A program made the position numbers and the translations under genes. From Procambarus clarkii (Eukaryota > Arthropoda > Malacostraca > Decapoda > Cambaridae), in the NCBI RefSeq assembly GCF_040958095.1, contig NC_091175.1:18495195-18559194 (forward strand): a stretch of DNA of 64,000 bases, given 5' to 3'. The notes under the pieces were generated by a model. That model saw only the letters and a list, made by a program, of their open reading frames with translations, was not told where the DNA came from and did not search any database. Below, piece after piece: positions 36,802-49,418 of the stretch; positions within the stretch are counted from its first letter, which is position 1; each line of letters begins with the position of its first letter.

Positions 36802-36897
<96 letters not shown>
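36798..36897. repeat. (GT)n microsatellite
   Basis: About 46 GT dinucleotides between the LINE copy 2 5' end and the tail of the next SINE. Confidence 0.97.
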
Positions 36898-36898
<1 letters not shown>

Positions 36899-37188
36899 AT
36901 TCACCTAGCTTGTGTTTGCGGGGGTTGAGCTTTGCTCATTCGGCCCGCCTCTCAACTGTCAATGAACTGTTTACTAACTACTTTTTTTTCCCACACCACA
37001 CACACACACACACCAAGAAGCAGCCCGTGACAGCTGACTAACTCCCAGGTACCTATTTACTGCTAGGTAACAGGGGCGTTCAGGGTGAAAGAAACTTTGC
37101 CCATTTGTTTCTGCCTGGTGCGTGAATCGAATCCGGGCTACAGAATTACGAGTCCTGCGTGTTATCCACCAGGCTACCCAGCCCCTTC
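36898..37188 (-). mobile_element. tRNA-headed SINE, LINE-type tail
   Basis: The head is at about 37120-37188 (plus-strand GTGAATCGAATCCGGGC, AATTACGAGTCCTGC), the body contains GTACCTATTTACTGCTAGG, and the tail begins ATTCACCTAGCTTGTGTTTGC. A short CA run lies between tail and body. Confidence 0.83.
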
Positions 37189-37215
37189 GTGGGAGTCTGT
37201 GTGTGTGTGTGTGTG

Positions 37216-37322
37216 TATTCACCTAGTTGTATTCACCTAATTGTTCTTGCGGGGGTTGAGCTCTGCTCTTTTGGCCCGCCTCTCAACTGTCAATCAATCA
37301 ACTGTAACTAACTACTAAATTT

Positions 37323-37421
<99 letters not shown>

Positions 37422-37590
37422 AAGCAGCTCTGTAGCAGCTGTCTAACTCCCGGGTACCAATTTACTGCTAGGTAACAGGAGCATCAGGGTGAAAGAAACT
37501 TTGCCCTTTTGTTTCTACCTGGTCCGGGAATCGAACTAGGCCACAGAATTACGAGGCTTGCGCGCTGTCCGCTCAGCTACCAGACCCCCC
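37216..37590 (-). mobile_element. tRNA-headed SINE with internal (CA)n expansion
   Basis: As the previous copy, but the CA run between tail and body has grown to about 47 repeats (37327-37420). The tail start is duplicated (ATTCACCTAGTTGTATTCACCTAATTG). The head ends at GCTCAGCTACCAGACCCC. Confidence 0.83.
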
Positions 37591-37592
37591 CC

Positions 37593-37593
37593 C

Positions 37594-37667
<74 letters not shown>
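37593..37667. repeat. (GT)n microsatellite
   Basis: About 36 GT dinucleotides between a SINE head and the 3' end of the next LINE. Confidence 0.97.
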
Positions 37668-37668
<1 letters not shown>

Positions 37669-38518
37669 CACCTATTTGTGCTTGCGGGGGGTTGAGCTTT
37701 GGCTCTTTGGTCCCGCCTCTCAACTGTCAATCAACTGGTGTACAGATTCCTGAGCCAACTGGGCTCTATCATATCTACATTTGAAACTGTGTATGGAGTC
37801 AGCCTCCACCACATCACTGCCTAATGCATTCCATCCGTTAACTACTCTGACACTGAAAAAGTTCCTTGTAACGTCCCTGTGGCTCATGTGGGTACTAAGT
37901 TTCCACCTGTGTCCCCTTGTTCGCGTACCACCAGTGTTGAATAGTTTATCCTTGTTAACCCGGTCGATTCCCCTGAGGATTTGTAAGTTGTGATCATGTC
38001 TCCCCTTACTCTTCTGTCTTCCAGTGTCATAAGGTGCATTTCCCGCAGCCTTTCCTCGTAACTCATGCCTCTTAGTTCTGGGACTAGTCTAGTGGCATAC
38101 CTTTGGACTTTCTCCAGCTTCGTCTTGTGCTTGACAAGGTACGGGCTCCATGCTGGGGCCGCATACTCCAGGATTGGTCTTACATATGTGGTGTACAAGA
38201 TTCTGAATGATTCCTTACACAGGTTCCTGAACGCTGTTCTGATGTTAGCCAGCCTCGCATATGCCGCAGACGTTATTCTCTTTACGTGGGCTTCAGGAGA
38301 CAGGTTTGGTGTGATATCAACTCCTAGATCTTTCTCTCTGTCCGTTTCATTAAGTACTTCATCTCTTATTCTGTATCCTGTGTCTGGCCTCCTGTTTCCA
38401 CTGCCTAGTTTCATTACGTTGCATTTACTCGGGTTGAACTTCAACAGCCATTTGTTGGACCATTCACTCAGTTTGTCTAGGTCATTTTGTAGCCTCCTAC
38501 TATCATCCTCTGTTTCAG
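37668..38518 (-). mobile_element. 5'-truncated CR1/L2-like LINE, copy 3
   Basis: The minus-strand frame runs EDDSRRLQNDLDKLSEW, LLKFNPSKCNVMKLGSG, TPNLSPEAHVKRI, LYTTYVRPILEYAAPAW and LVPELRGMSYEERL. One frameshift near 37985 separates the final C-terminal part. Truncation falls just downstream of the RT DD motif. Close to copy 2 in sequence. A short palindrome (AGAGGATGTCTGAGTG / CACACATCCTCT) lies at the 5' junction (38516-38570). Confidence 0.86.
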
Positions 38519-38592
38519 AGGATGTCTGAGTGAATTGGATGTGTGAATTCAGAGGATTCACACATCCTCTATGTGTGTGTGGGTGTGTGTGC

Positions 38593-41165
38593 CTACCTAC
38601 AGAGCAACCCGGTGGGCCTCTTTCCTGATGCGTTCTCCGTATAAGAGGTCCTTCGGTATGCGGCTATCTTCCATCATGTGACGTCTCAGCCACCGCATGC
38701 GTCTCTGCTTCAGGAGAGTGAACATTGAAGAGACTCCTGTTCTCTCGAGTACTGTGTTGTTGGTGACGTGGTCTCTCCACGTGATGTCTAGGATGCGTCT
38801 CAGGTTCCGCATGTGGAAGGTATTGAGCCGTCTCTCCTGGCGAGATCGCAGGGTCCAGGATTCCGGCCGCATAGAAATGTTCTCGCTTCACATGCCAAGT
38901 AGACTTGTGCCTTGGTGTGTACTGTCAGTTTGACGTTTTCCCAAACGAGCTCTGTTAGCCTGGCCAGTGTTGTTGCGGCCTTCCCAATACACCTGTTGAG
39001 CTCTCTCTGGAGTAGAGTTCGGAGTAATGTTCCACCCAGCGATTCATCTGTTGATCACGGTCTTTAATGATCTCTCCAGTGGCTGACTTCAGAGGAGCCG
39101 TCCTGTTTTGTGTAGGGTCTGTTGCCTGTTTGATCCCTTCGTACATGCCTCTTATGTTGCCGACAGTGGCCGCAGTCTGGATGCTGGAACAGAGTCGAAG
39201 CCAGTAATTGTTAGCACAACGCCTCGCAGTTTGTTGAACTCTACTGCGGGCAGTATGGAAGGCCTGTAGGTTCCTTTCTAAGGGCAGGTTCTTGTAGGCT
39301 GAGAGAGCTCGTCTCTTTTCCTCTACGAGGGGTAACAGTTCCCCTGCACTGGCCTCGAACCAGTCAGCTGACTTGTTCTGCCTCTTACCGAAGGTGGACA
39401 TGGCAGTGTTGAAGATAGTGACCCTGAGGTGTGACCACCTCTCACTTTCTCTATCGTAGAGTGGTACAGGAAGGGTATTTACCAGCGCAGCAGTGAATTC
39501 CTCCACCTTGTGAAGATCACGAGTCCTGTTTAAGTTAATGCGTGGTCTTCCCTCCTTCTCTGCACTGTGGATTTTTCGGGGCTGGAACTTTTCTCTGCAA
39601 AAGACGAGAGAGTGGTTGGTGTCACAATCTGCGCTCTGAGAGCTGCGGGTCAGTTTGACGTTTCTCAGATTGCTACGCCTCGTAGGCACCAGGTCGAGTT
39701 GGTGCCAATTCTTAGACCTGGGATGTCACCAGGATCCCTTGTGCTGGGGCTTGGTGTCGAAGAAAGAATTGGCGACGAAGAGATTATGACGACAGAAGAA
39801 CTCCAGGAGGCGCTTCCCATTTTCATTCATCTTCCCAAATCCAAACTGGCCCAGGCAGGAAGGCCAAGAGCTGTGGTCAGAACCAACTCTTGCATTAAAG
39901 TCTCCCAGGAGAAAGACTGGCTCTTGTTGAGGTATGTCTCTGAGAGTTAGGCCGAGGTCACAGAACTCGTCCTTCGCTTCGGTAGAGGAGGTCAGTGTTG
40001 GTGCATAGGCGTTGATGAGGCTGACCATTCCTGCTGCTGTATGAAGCTGAAGTTTGATGATCCTTGCAGACTCTTCCGTGGGCGGTACTATGGACCCTAA
40101 CAACCTGTTCCTGATGGCAAAGCCAACGCCATGCTCCCTTACCTCTTCTAGTGGTGTGCCCTGCCAGAAGAAGGTAAAGTCCTTCTTCCTTATGCTGCCT
40201 GTCGCGGGCAGACGTGTCTCCTGCAGGGCGACTATGTCCATCTGGGGCCTGCGTAGTTCATTGTTGATCACAGCTGTCTTGCGGGCGTCGTTCACTTCCA
40301 GTAGATCTTCCGAGAGACCCGGTGTCATGGTCCTTACATTCCATGTGCCCAGTTCTCAAGGGTGGCTCTGTGTTTGTTTTCTTTTGCCTGGTGCATGGTT
40401 GACGATCCGCTTATTGGATGGTGGCCTAAGCCCCAAGCACCCAATGGGTGGGACAGCGCCTAACTGGCTTGGGGCTGCCCAGTTTGAGGCGGGCGGTAGC
40501 TGTCTGATGAAATCCGATGATTTCTCCCACCGACGGAAGCAACCTCTGGCGCCTCACTCTACGCCAATTGAGTGGTAGAATTATGATTATTTTTCTAAGG
40601 ATGTCATTGCTGGGCGCTGGAGTGGGGGGGGGGGGGAGGGGGGGGCGGATAAGCTCCCACAGCCTGTAAAGTGCCCCTGATGGCGTGCGCCTTAAACAGC
40701 TTCTGACAACCAAGTTTAGGTCCTGGCCTGTGCATGTGGCCTAGCTTCTCGGCCCGGCGGAACTGCTTCTACTAACAGAAGGAGCGAAGGTGCGTTAAAA
40801 CAGTTGCTTCAGGCAGATGGGACTCGTCAGCCTGGGATGGCAGCTCATCTAGGTGAAGGAAAACCCCAAATTCAAACCTCCGCTGCCTTGCGGATAAACC
40901 CACTCATGAGAAAGTCTTCGGGAGTCAACCCTGAGGAAAAAATCCGGAGTCGGAGTCCCTAAGGCGGTTTGCAGCTGTTTACAGCTACATTCTGGCAATT
41001 CCTGCGACGACACTGGTGCCAAGCGCATCAGCGCCCGCCCTTCCCTTGGACCACATCGGTGGCGTGGAGAGGGTGGACCTGCTACATGGGCAACACCCGG
41101 TTCTCCATAACTACTGCCCAGGCCTGTGCGCTGAGAGGACATCCAGCGCGGTAGTTACTGCTGAT
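38593..41165 (-). mobile_element. RTE-like LINE with internal RT deletion
   Basis: The minus strand carries a 5' leader (about 41165-40330, with GACTCCGACTCCGGATTTTTTCC, which I recall as typical of RTE 5' regions). An APE endonuclease follows: DIVALQETRLPATGS, NAYAPTL, FLLGDFNARVGSDHS. Next comes an in-frame TGA near 39730, then the linker QSADCDTNHSLVFC ... KSADWFEASAGELLP ... YSELYSRES. From there (about 39003) the sequence jumps to IGKAATTLARL and the C-terminus ESWTLRSRQERRLNTFHMRN. The whole polymerase palm, including the DD motif, is missing, while both ends are present. A frameshift lies near 38875. Confidence 0.83.
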
Positions 41166-41194
41166 ATTATTATTAATATTATTATTGAGAAAAT

Positions 41195-41280
41195 CGGTAA
41201 GAACCATGATGAGGATTCGAACCAATGCGGTAGGTAGTCCCAGGCACACGCCTCAGACAATCAGGCCACGACATGGTCAA
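41195..41280 (-). mobile_element. tRNA-like SINE head
   Basis: The minus strand reads CGTGGCCTGATTGTCTGAGG (A-box-like) and TTGGTTCGAATCCTCATC (B box). No tRNA 3' acceptor pairing was found. Confidence 0.55.
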
Positions 41281-41407
41281 TTGGAATACAACCTAGAGTT
41301 CTACTGAACATACGAGGGTTTCCTGAGGCTTCTACTGAAGCCGGAACAGAATTTTCACACACTTCCTCCCCATCCCATACACTCTGGCTCTATCATCTAT
41401 ACATGTT

Positions 41408-41470
41408 CTACCTCTGATGTGTGGAACGACGAAGCGCATAGGTTCGATCCCACATAACAGCTCCTACGGA
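41408..41470 (+). mobile_element. tRNA-like fragment
   Basis: GCATAGGTTCGATCCCACAT matches a B box. The upstream part is too diverged to assign. Confidence 0.35.
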
Positions 41471-41506
41471 CTTTCTTCCTGTTGCGGTCACGTAAGTGTG
41501 ATTATG

Positions 41507-41510
41507 CTCT

Positions 41511-41595
<85 letters not shown>
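41507..41595. repeat. (ATT)n microsatellite
   Basis: About 30 perfect ATT trinucleotides. Confidence 0.98.
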
Positions 41596-41721
41596 ACGTC
41601 TGTAACTTAAGACAAGAAGCTTTGTCTCGTGTTTATATTATGCAGAAAAGATGCATTGTTAACGATTCTTCAGGGAAATTATCCGATACTGAAGAGAAAT
41701 ACAACATAATTTACAACATTG

Positions 41722-42392
41722 CAGTGTAATGTATGTTTGTACACAGCTTCACACTGTAATGTATGTTTGTACACAGCTTCACACTGTAATGTATGTTTGT
41801 ACACAGCTTCACACTGTAATGTATGTTTGTACACAGCTTCACACTGTAATGTATGTTTGTACACAGCTTCACACTGTAATGTATGTTTGTACACAGCTTC
41901 ACACTGTAATGTATGTTTGTACACAGCTTCACACTGTAATGTATGTTTGTACACAGCTTCACACTGTAATGTATGTTTGTACACAGCTTCACACTGTAAT
42001 GTATGTTTGTACACAGCTTCACACTGTAATGCATGTTTGTACACAGCTTCACACTGTAATGTATGTTTGTACACAGCTTCACACTGTAATGCATGTTTGT
42101 ACACAGCTTCACACTGTAATGCATGTTTGTACACAGCTTCACACTGTAATGCATGTTTGTACACAGCTTCACACTGTAATGCATGTTTTTACACAGATTC
42201 ACACTGTAATGCATGTTTGTACACAGCTTCACACTGTAATGCATGTTTGTACACAGCTTCACACTGTAATGTATGTTTGTACACAGCTTCACACTGTAAT
42301 GCATGTTTGTACACAGCTTCACGCTGTAATGCATGTTTGTACACAGCTTCGCACTGTAATGCATGTTTGTACACAGCTTCACGCTGTAATAA
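41722..42392. repeat. 30-bp minisatellite
   Basis: About 22 copies of TGTAATGTATGTTTGTACACAGCTTCACAC. A GTATG/GCATG site splits the array: left half mostly GTATG, right half mostly GCATG. Several frames on both strands stay open for more than 220 codons because the unit is a multiple of three. It lies in the intron 0.4 kb from the 42786-43800 exon. Confidence 0.97.
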
Positions 42393-42607
42393 ATAATTAT
42401 GAGGTTTGAAGCATAATAAAGTTCGACTCAGTTTGCAGTTAAATTAGCCATAAAGACTTTGGAACCAAAATTAAATCACAGGAATGAGAAATGAGTTATG
42501 AGAACACACTGAAGCTAAACAATGAGGGTCCTCGGGCACACGCACCACCGACTGGGCCATGATGGGCTATAAAGGTCCAAGATAAAGGAGCACTTCTGGG
42601 TGAGATA

Positions 42608-42770
42608 GTCCCGTCCTGGTTCAGTTGGTTGTGCGTGAGCCTGATGAATTCAGGCTTCGATTCCATCGTCCTTGGGATACAAGGGGGGAAGGAATAGTGG
42701 CCCCCCCCCAACCACTTGGATCGTCGGGGAATCGAACGCCGACCCGCATATAGCGGTACAAGAGGTTGAA
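42608..42770. mobile_element. Two SINE heads in opposite orientation
   Basis: On the plus strand at 42608-42665, GTTCAGTTGGTTGTGCGTG and AGGCTTCGATTCCATCG look like A and B boxes. At 42695-42770, GGGGAATCGAACGCCGACC with CAACCACTTGGATC is the second SINE family in minus orientation. Both are short fragments in the intron near the donor of the 42786-43800 exon. Confidence 0.5.
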
Positions 42771-42785
42771 GAGGCGGGAGCTCAC

Positions 42786-43800
42786 CTTTGGATGGCCTTC
42801 TTGACGAGAGCGCCCTGGTAGAGCGCCGGGTGGCGGTTGACGAAGTAGAGGAACTGGAGCTCTCTCTGGGCTGCTCGGATGAGGTTGAGGCTGAACTGTA
42901 CTTGGCTGGCGCCCTTAACTCGGGACTTGTAGTTGGGCACTCTGCTGCCTCCTCTCTCTCCTCCTCCACCCCCTCCTCTTTCTCCTCCTCCTCCTCCTCC
43001 TCCTCCTCCTCCTCCTCCTCTTTCTCCTCCTCCTCCTCTTTCTCCTCCTCCTCCTCCTCTTTCTCCTCCTCCTCCTCTTTCTCCTCCTCCTCCTCCTCTT
43101 TCCCCTCCTCCTCCTCCTCTTTCTCCTCCTCCTCCTCCTCCTCCTCTTTCCCCTCCTCCTCCTCCTCTTTCCCCTCCTCCTCCTCTTTCTCCTCCTCCTC
43201 CTCTTTCCCCTCCTCCTCCTCTTTCTCCTCCTCCTCCTCCTCTTTCTCCTCCTCCTCCTCTTTCCCCTCCTCCTCCTCCTCTTTCCCCTCCTCCTCCACC
43301 TCTTTCACCTCCTCCTACTCCTCTTTCCCCTCCTCCTCCTCCTCTTTCACCTCCTCCTCCACCTCTTTCACCTCCTCCTCCTCCTCTTTCACCTCCTCCT
43401 CCACCTCTTTCTCCTCCACCGCCTCCCGTTTCTCCTCTTTCTCCTCCACTGCTTCCCCTGTCTGCCTTTTCTCCTCCACCACCTCTTCTTTCCCCTCTTT
43501 CTCCTCCACCGCCTCTCCTTTCCCCTCTTTCTCCTCCACCGCTTCCCCTTTCTGCCTTGTCTCCTCCACCGCTTACTCTCTCTCCACCACCAACATCACC
43601 CTTTTCCCCTCTTTCTTTTCCCCTCTCTCCTCTTTCTAGGCCACCTCCTCCTCTTTCTCCCCCACTGCCTCCTCTTTCCCCTCCTCCTCCTCCTCCTCCT
43701 CCTCCTCCTCCTCCGCTGCTGCTGCCGCCGGAACCGCCAGGGCCTTCAATTCCTCCTGCTCCTCCTCCAGCTCCTTCGGTAGCGTTCTCACCCACCACGA
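42786..43800 (-). CDS. GRDP-like protein, glycine-rich linker exon
   Basis: A 1015-nt exon of the same gene as 2399-2570. The acceptor is TTTTCTTGTCTTTTCAG (minus strand, ending 43801) and the donor is CCAAAG|GTGAGC (42786/42785). It enters in phase 1 and leaves in phase 2. The peptide begins VVGENATEGAGGGAGG. It continues for about 250 residues as imperfect GGGGERGG and GGERGE repeats. It ends with ordinary sequence, RVPNYKSRVKGASQVQFSLN, then IRAAQRELQFLYFVNRHPAL and VKKAIQR, the start of the GRDP-like domain. The linker is encoded by a GA-rich triplet repeat, so five of six frames are open across it. The glycine frame is chosen because only it joins the domain at the 3' side and stays open from the acceptor. 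The linker is probably disordered. Exons encoding the N-terminus were not identified. Confidence 0.78.
42955..43720. repeat. (CCT)n-rich polypyrimidine tract in coding exon
   Basis: About 760 bp of CTCCTCCTCCTCTTTC units. The strand asymmetry is almost complete (pyrimidines on plus). Unit lengths appear to differ mostly by multiples of three, consistent with selection on the glycine frame. Confidence 0.93.
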
Positions 43801-43889
43801 CTGAAAAGACAAGAAAACTCAACAGACTGACGAAGAAATATAATAGTAGTTTATTTATCAACATGCACATATACCCCCCCTACACACCC

Positions 43890-44413
<524 letters not shown>

Positions 44414-44489
<76 letters not shown>
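44414..44489. repeat. (TA)n microsatellite
   Basis: About 38 TA dinucleotides on the right of the MITE. Confidence 0.97.
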
Positions 44490-44492
<3 letters not shown>

Positions 44493-44610
44493 TGATGGAA
44501 ATATTTATAAAGTAAATGGACTTATGACAAAAAATAGGTGGTGACATTTGTAGATCCAGGAACTTTACATATAAAGTGCAAGTTTCATGAATTGATGAAT
44601 TTTTCATGAA

Positions 44611-44614
<4 letters not shown>

Positions 44615-44690
<76 letters not shown>

Positions 44691-44710
44691 AAACATATAT
44701 ATATATATAT
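44615..44710. repeat. (TA)n microsatellite
   Basis: About 36 TA dinucleotides, then GTAAAACATATATATATATATGTAAAAC, a small direct duplication. Confidence 0.95.
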
Positions 44711-45351
44711 GTAAAACTTATTGACAGGTGATTATATGGAGCTATTTTGATTGAGTAATATTGCTATATTTTGATGGTTAGTTTGGTCGTGTAATATCTG
44801 CAATTTTCTTATCTATCTCGCCATCTCATATCTTTTAGATAATTCTCAGCTAGTAAATTTTATTTCATTTTGATCATTTCTTATTCTCCCATTGACGGTC
44901 TTTATCATGATTTTTTTATATTAGTGAAGACACGTCAAAGGAGGATAGGAAAGGGGAGAATCAACTTGGAGAAGAAAAGAAAGAAAATAGTTCTCGGAAA
45001 TCAGGTAACATGACAAAAAAAAACAGACAAGTCTTACAATAGAATTCGATATAAACTAATTTGTGAGTCAATCCAGCGTATCAAAACACTTATCCAAAGG
45101 AACAGGCAGGAGTGATTTAGACCAAGAAACACCACTTCCCCTTAATACAATTGAAGATCGAACAATAGGAAATAATATCCCTCAGGCATCGAAGCAGTTC
45201 AATGGAAAAGTAAAGGTTTTAATTAAAAATACCTGTCGGAAGAAAGAATGAAAAATATATTGGTAGAGATACTGGAAATTGTGGCAGAAAAAACATTTCT
45301 CATTATCACAATAGTAGAAACAAAACTGACAGGCGTTTTATTTTTGTTTTG
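44711..45351. other. No gene recognised
   Basis: AT-rich unique sequence. The ORF of 62 codons at 45063-45251 (starts MSQSSVSKHLSK) has a protein-like composition but no splice context, no partner copy and no family I recognise. Confidence 0.4.
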
Positions 45352-45418
45352 CAAGAGTTACTACACTCTTGTAAAGCCGCTAACATGCATAGCGTTTCGG
45401 TCAGGTTTCGATACAATA
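45352..45418 (-). mobile_element. SINE fragment, fourth family
   Basis: CAAGAGTTACTACACTCTTG and GCATAGCGTTTCGGTCAGG match the 3' part of the SINE at 59036-59285. Confidence 0.6.
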
Positions 45419-45436
45419 CCGAGAATACTAGATCAT

Positions 45437-46344
<908 letters not shown>

Positions 46345-46475
46345 CAGATGCACTCGTCTTAGATGAGCTTGAAGGGTCGAACATCAGCTCCTAAGACCCG
46401 CCTTTCAATCATCAGTAGTTCAAGGCACTGATTATTTTCACTCGTTTTAATTATATTTACATTTAGAGGTGTGTA
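46345..46475 (-). mobile_element. Decayed LINE 3' tail
   Basis: GATGAGCTTGAAGGGTCGAAC, GACCCGCCTTTCAATC and ATTATATTTACATTT follow the order of the CR1/L2-like LINE 3' end, with much divergence. Confidence 0.5.
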
Positions 46476-46531
46476 CTGGGTTGGCATTTACAACATATTC
46501 ATCTAATTAATATTTATTTAAGGTGTCTTTA

Positions 46532-46718
46532 ACAACATTGTCTAAGGAACTACGGTACAAAACAATACTGTCTAAGAAACTACGGTACAAAACAACACTG
46601 TCTAAGAAACTACGGTACAAAACAACACTGTCTAAGAAACTACGGTACAAAACAACACTGTCTAAGGAACTACGGTACAAAACAACACTGTCTAAGGAAC
46701 TACGGTACAAAACGCACA
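46532..46718. repeat. 30-bp minisatellite
   Basis: Six copies of CTAAGAAACTACGGTACAAAACAACACTGT. Confidence 0.96.
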
Positions 46719-46969
46719 CAAAGAGACGCTTAAAGTATTCTCTCAAAGCCCGAAATGGTAGAAAATTGTGAAGAGACGCTCTGAGCTACAATATCCGAGG
46801 CGAGTGTAAGTTGTGGAGTCGATCTCTTGTCTCATTCCAGCGGTAGGGGATTACAGCCAAGTTCCCTAATAGCCTGTTACACCGGAACGAGGAGTTAGCG
46901 AGGGACGTTAGTGACGATACACCCGCTGAGAAGCTGCGGGGGGGTGATGATCCCTTGCCGCTCTGTCAA

Positions 46970-47930
46970 GATCTCTAGGAGGAGATGCTTAGGAGACCAG
47001 AAGATGTCTAGGAGACCAGGAGATGTCTAGGAGACCAGGAGATGTCTAGGAGACCAGGAGATGTCTAGGAGACCAGGAGATGTCTAGGAGACCAGGAGAT
47101 GTCTAGGAGACCAGGAGATGTCTAGGAGACCAGGTGATGTCTAGGAGACCAGGAGATGTCTAGGAGACCAGGGGATGATTAGGAGACCAGGAGATGTCTA
47201 GGAGACCAGGAGATGCTTAGGAGACCAGGAGATGTCTAGGAGACCAGGAGATGTCTAGGAGACCAGGTGATGATTAGGAGACCAGGAGATGTCTAGGAGA
47301 CCAGGAGATGTCTAGGAGACCAGGGGATGATTAGGAGACCAGGAGATGTCTAGGAGACCAGGAGATGTCTAGGAGACCAGGAGATGTCTAGGAGACCAGG
47401 AGATGCTTAGGAGACCAGGAGATGTCTAGGAGACCAGGAGATGTCTAGGAGACCAGGTGATGATTAGGAGACCAGGAGATGTCTAGGAGACCAGGAGATG
47501 TCTAGGAGACCAGGAGATATCTAGGAGACCAGGTGATGTCTAGGAGACCAGGTGATGATTAGGAGACCAGGAGATGTCTAGGAGACCAGGTGATGTCTAG
47601 GAAACCAGGAGATGTCTAGGAGACCAGGAAATATCTAGGAGACCAGGGGATGATTAGGAGACCAGGAGATGTCTAGGAGACCAGGAGATGTCTAGGAGAC
47701 CAAGTGATGCTTAGGAGACCAGGAGATGTCTAGGAGACCAGGAGATGCTTAGGAGACCAGGAGATGTCTAGGAGACCAGGTGATGATTAGGAGACCAGGA
47801 GATGTCTAGGAGACCAGGAGATGCTTAGGAGACCAGGTGATGATTAGGAGACCAGGAGATGCTTAGGAGACCAGGAGATGCTTAGGAGACCAGGAGATGC
47901 TTAGGAGACCAGGAGATGCTTAGGAGACTG
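46970..47930. repeat. 19-bp minisatellite
   Basis: About 50 copies of TAGGAGACCAGGAGATGTC, with GATGCT, GATGAT and GTGATG variants. 19 is not a multiple of three and stops break all frames. The variant order suggests block copying (for example GATGTC-GATGTC-GGGGATGATT recurring). Confidence 0.97.
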
Positions 47931-48349
47931 TGGTTTACATCAATGAAGTGTTACACCACGTAAACACTATATGAAATATACCATCTTATATATTTTTAGG
48001 TTTGGTTTGGTCAGATTACGTTCGAGTAAGTTAGGTGAGGATTGGTGAGGTCAGGTTAAGTTAGGATAGACTAGGTGAGATTAGGTTCACTTAGGTTGTG
48101 TTAGGATGGGTCAGGCTAGGTTAGGATAGGTCAGTTTAGGTTAGAATACAACCTGTCCTCGGTATATCATAGTACATATGTCACATAATGCTCATAGTTC
48201 CTATGCTGTTAATGTTTACAGTTTCCCTGTGATATAATTATTAGCTATCATTAGCCACCAATCCTTCCTCAGGTCCCATAGTACCTGTCCCATAGAACCC
48301 GTCCCATCACAGTGGACAGCAGAATAGTGTATTCATACACAGTAGACTT
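47931..48349. other. Decayed TTAGG-like sequence, no gene
   Basis: At 48025-48150, AGGTTAAGTTAGGATAG, AGGCTAGGTTAGG and similar motifs recur, a weak TTAGG-like composition too degenerate to call a telomeric block. Confidence 0.4.
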
Positions 48350-48445
48350 ATACTCACTGCCGAGTACCTACTCACTGCTAAATGAACAGATGCGTTAGCT
48401 GAAAGGAAATGTGCCCAATCATTCCCGTCCCGCCCGGGATTCTCG
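48350..48445 (-). mobile_element. Old SINE body fragment
   Basis: GAGTACCTACTCACTGCTAA, ATGAACAGATGCGTTAGCTGAAAGG and GTGCCCAATCATT follow the body of the tRNA-headed SINE (GTACCTATTTACTGCTAGGTGAACAGG ... CCCATTTGTTT). Confidence 0.55.
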
Positions 48446-48828
48446 ATTGTGTGTTGAGGATGAATCCGTCTGTACTAGCGGGTATGGGAATCAATTCACT
48501 TCACAGGATGGTTATAGGGGGTCCAGAACCCCCGCCCCCCCCCAGGGGATGAGAATAGGATGGTTATTGGGTTCAATACTACAAGCATATGTACTCTGTA
48601 CCCCCATGTATCACTACATGTATTCTGTACCCCCACATGTACTCTTCATCACACCTTCAAAAAAGTGATGGGTATTGGGTGATATATGTGAAAAAATATT
48701 AATTAATAATTACCAATAGCAATCAATTTATTATACAGTTGGTGTATCCTGGGAATGGTCAGTAATTCTGCTTTGTGGATAGAGGGCAGGACAGAGACCT
48801 TGTGGGACTGAGCACAGAGGACGGTACG

Positions 48829-49345
48829 GATGGGTATGGGGTCCAATACCACCCACAGGATGGGTATGGGGTCCAATACCACCCACAGGATGGGTATGGG
48901 GTCCAATACCACCCACAGGATTGGTATGGGGTCCAATACCACCCACAGAATGGGTATGGGGTCCAATACCACCCACAGGATGGGTATGGGGTCCAATACC
49001 ACCCACAGGATGGGTATGGGGTCCACTACAACCAAGAGGATTGGTATTTGGTCCACTACCGCCCACAGGATGGGTATGGGGTCCAATACCACCCACAGGA
49101 TGGGTATGGGGTCCACTACAACCAAGAGGATTGGTATTTGGTCCACTACCGCCCACAGGAAGGGTATGGGGGTCCACTACCGCCCACTGGGTCGGTATGG
49201 GGTCCATTACTGCCCACGGGGTGGGTATGGGGTTCATTACTACCCACAGGATGGGTATGGAGTCCACTACCATCTGTAGGATAGGTATGGGTGCCTACAA
49301 CCGTCCATAAGATGGGTATGGGGTCCCCTGCCATCCATAGGACTG
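48829..49345. repeat. 30-bp minisatellite
   Basis: About 17 copies of GATGGGTATGGGGTCCAATACCACCCACAG. A two-unit variant (CCACTACAACCAAGAGGATTGG) is duplicated at 49020-49070 and 49110-49160. Frames are open on both strands because of the repeat. The array stops within a few bases of the left arm of the inverted duplication. Confidence 0.96.
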
Positions 49346-49418
49346 ATATGGACTATCTGAGGTGGAGGTTACGATAAGACAGATATAAGCTGATAAACCT
49401 CAAGGTAAACATACAGCT

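Noticed and set aside
35282-38529. Plus-strand ORFs of 150-250 codons over LINE copies 2 and 3
   Set aside because: They are antisense shadows of the minus-strand LINE reading frame, which carries the RT motifs.
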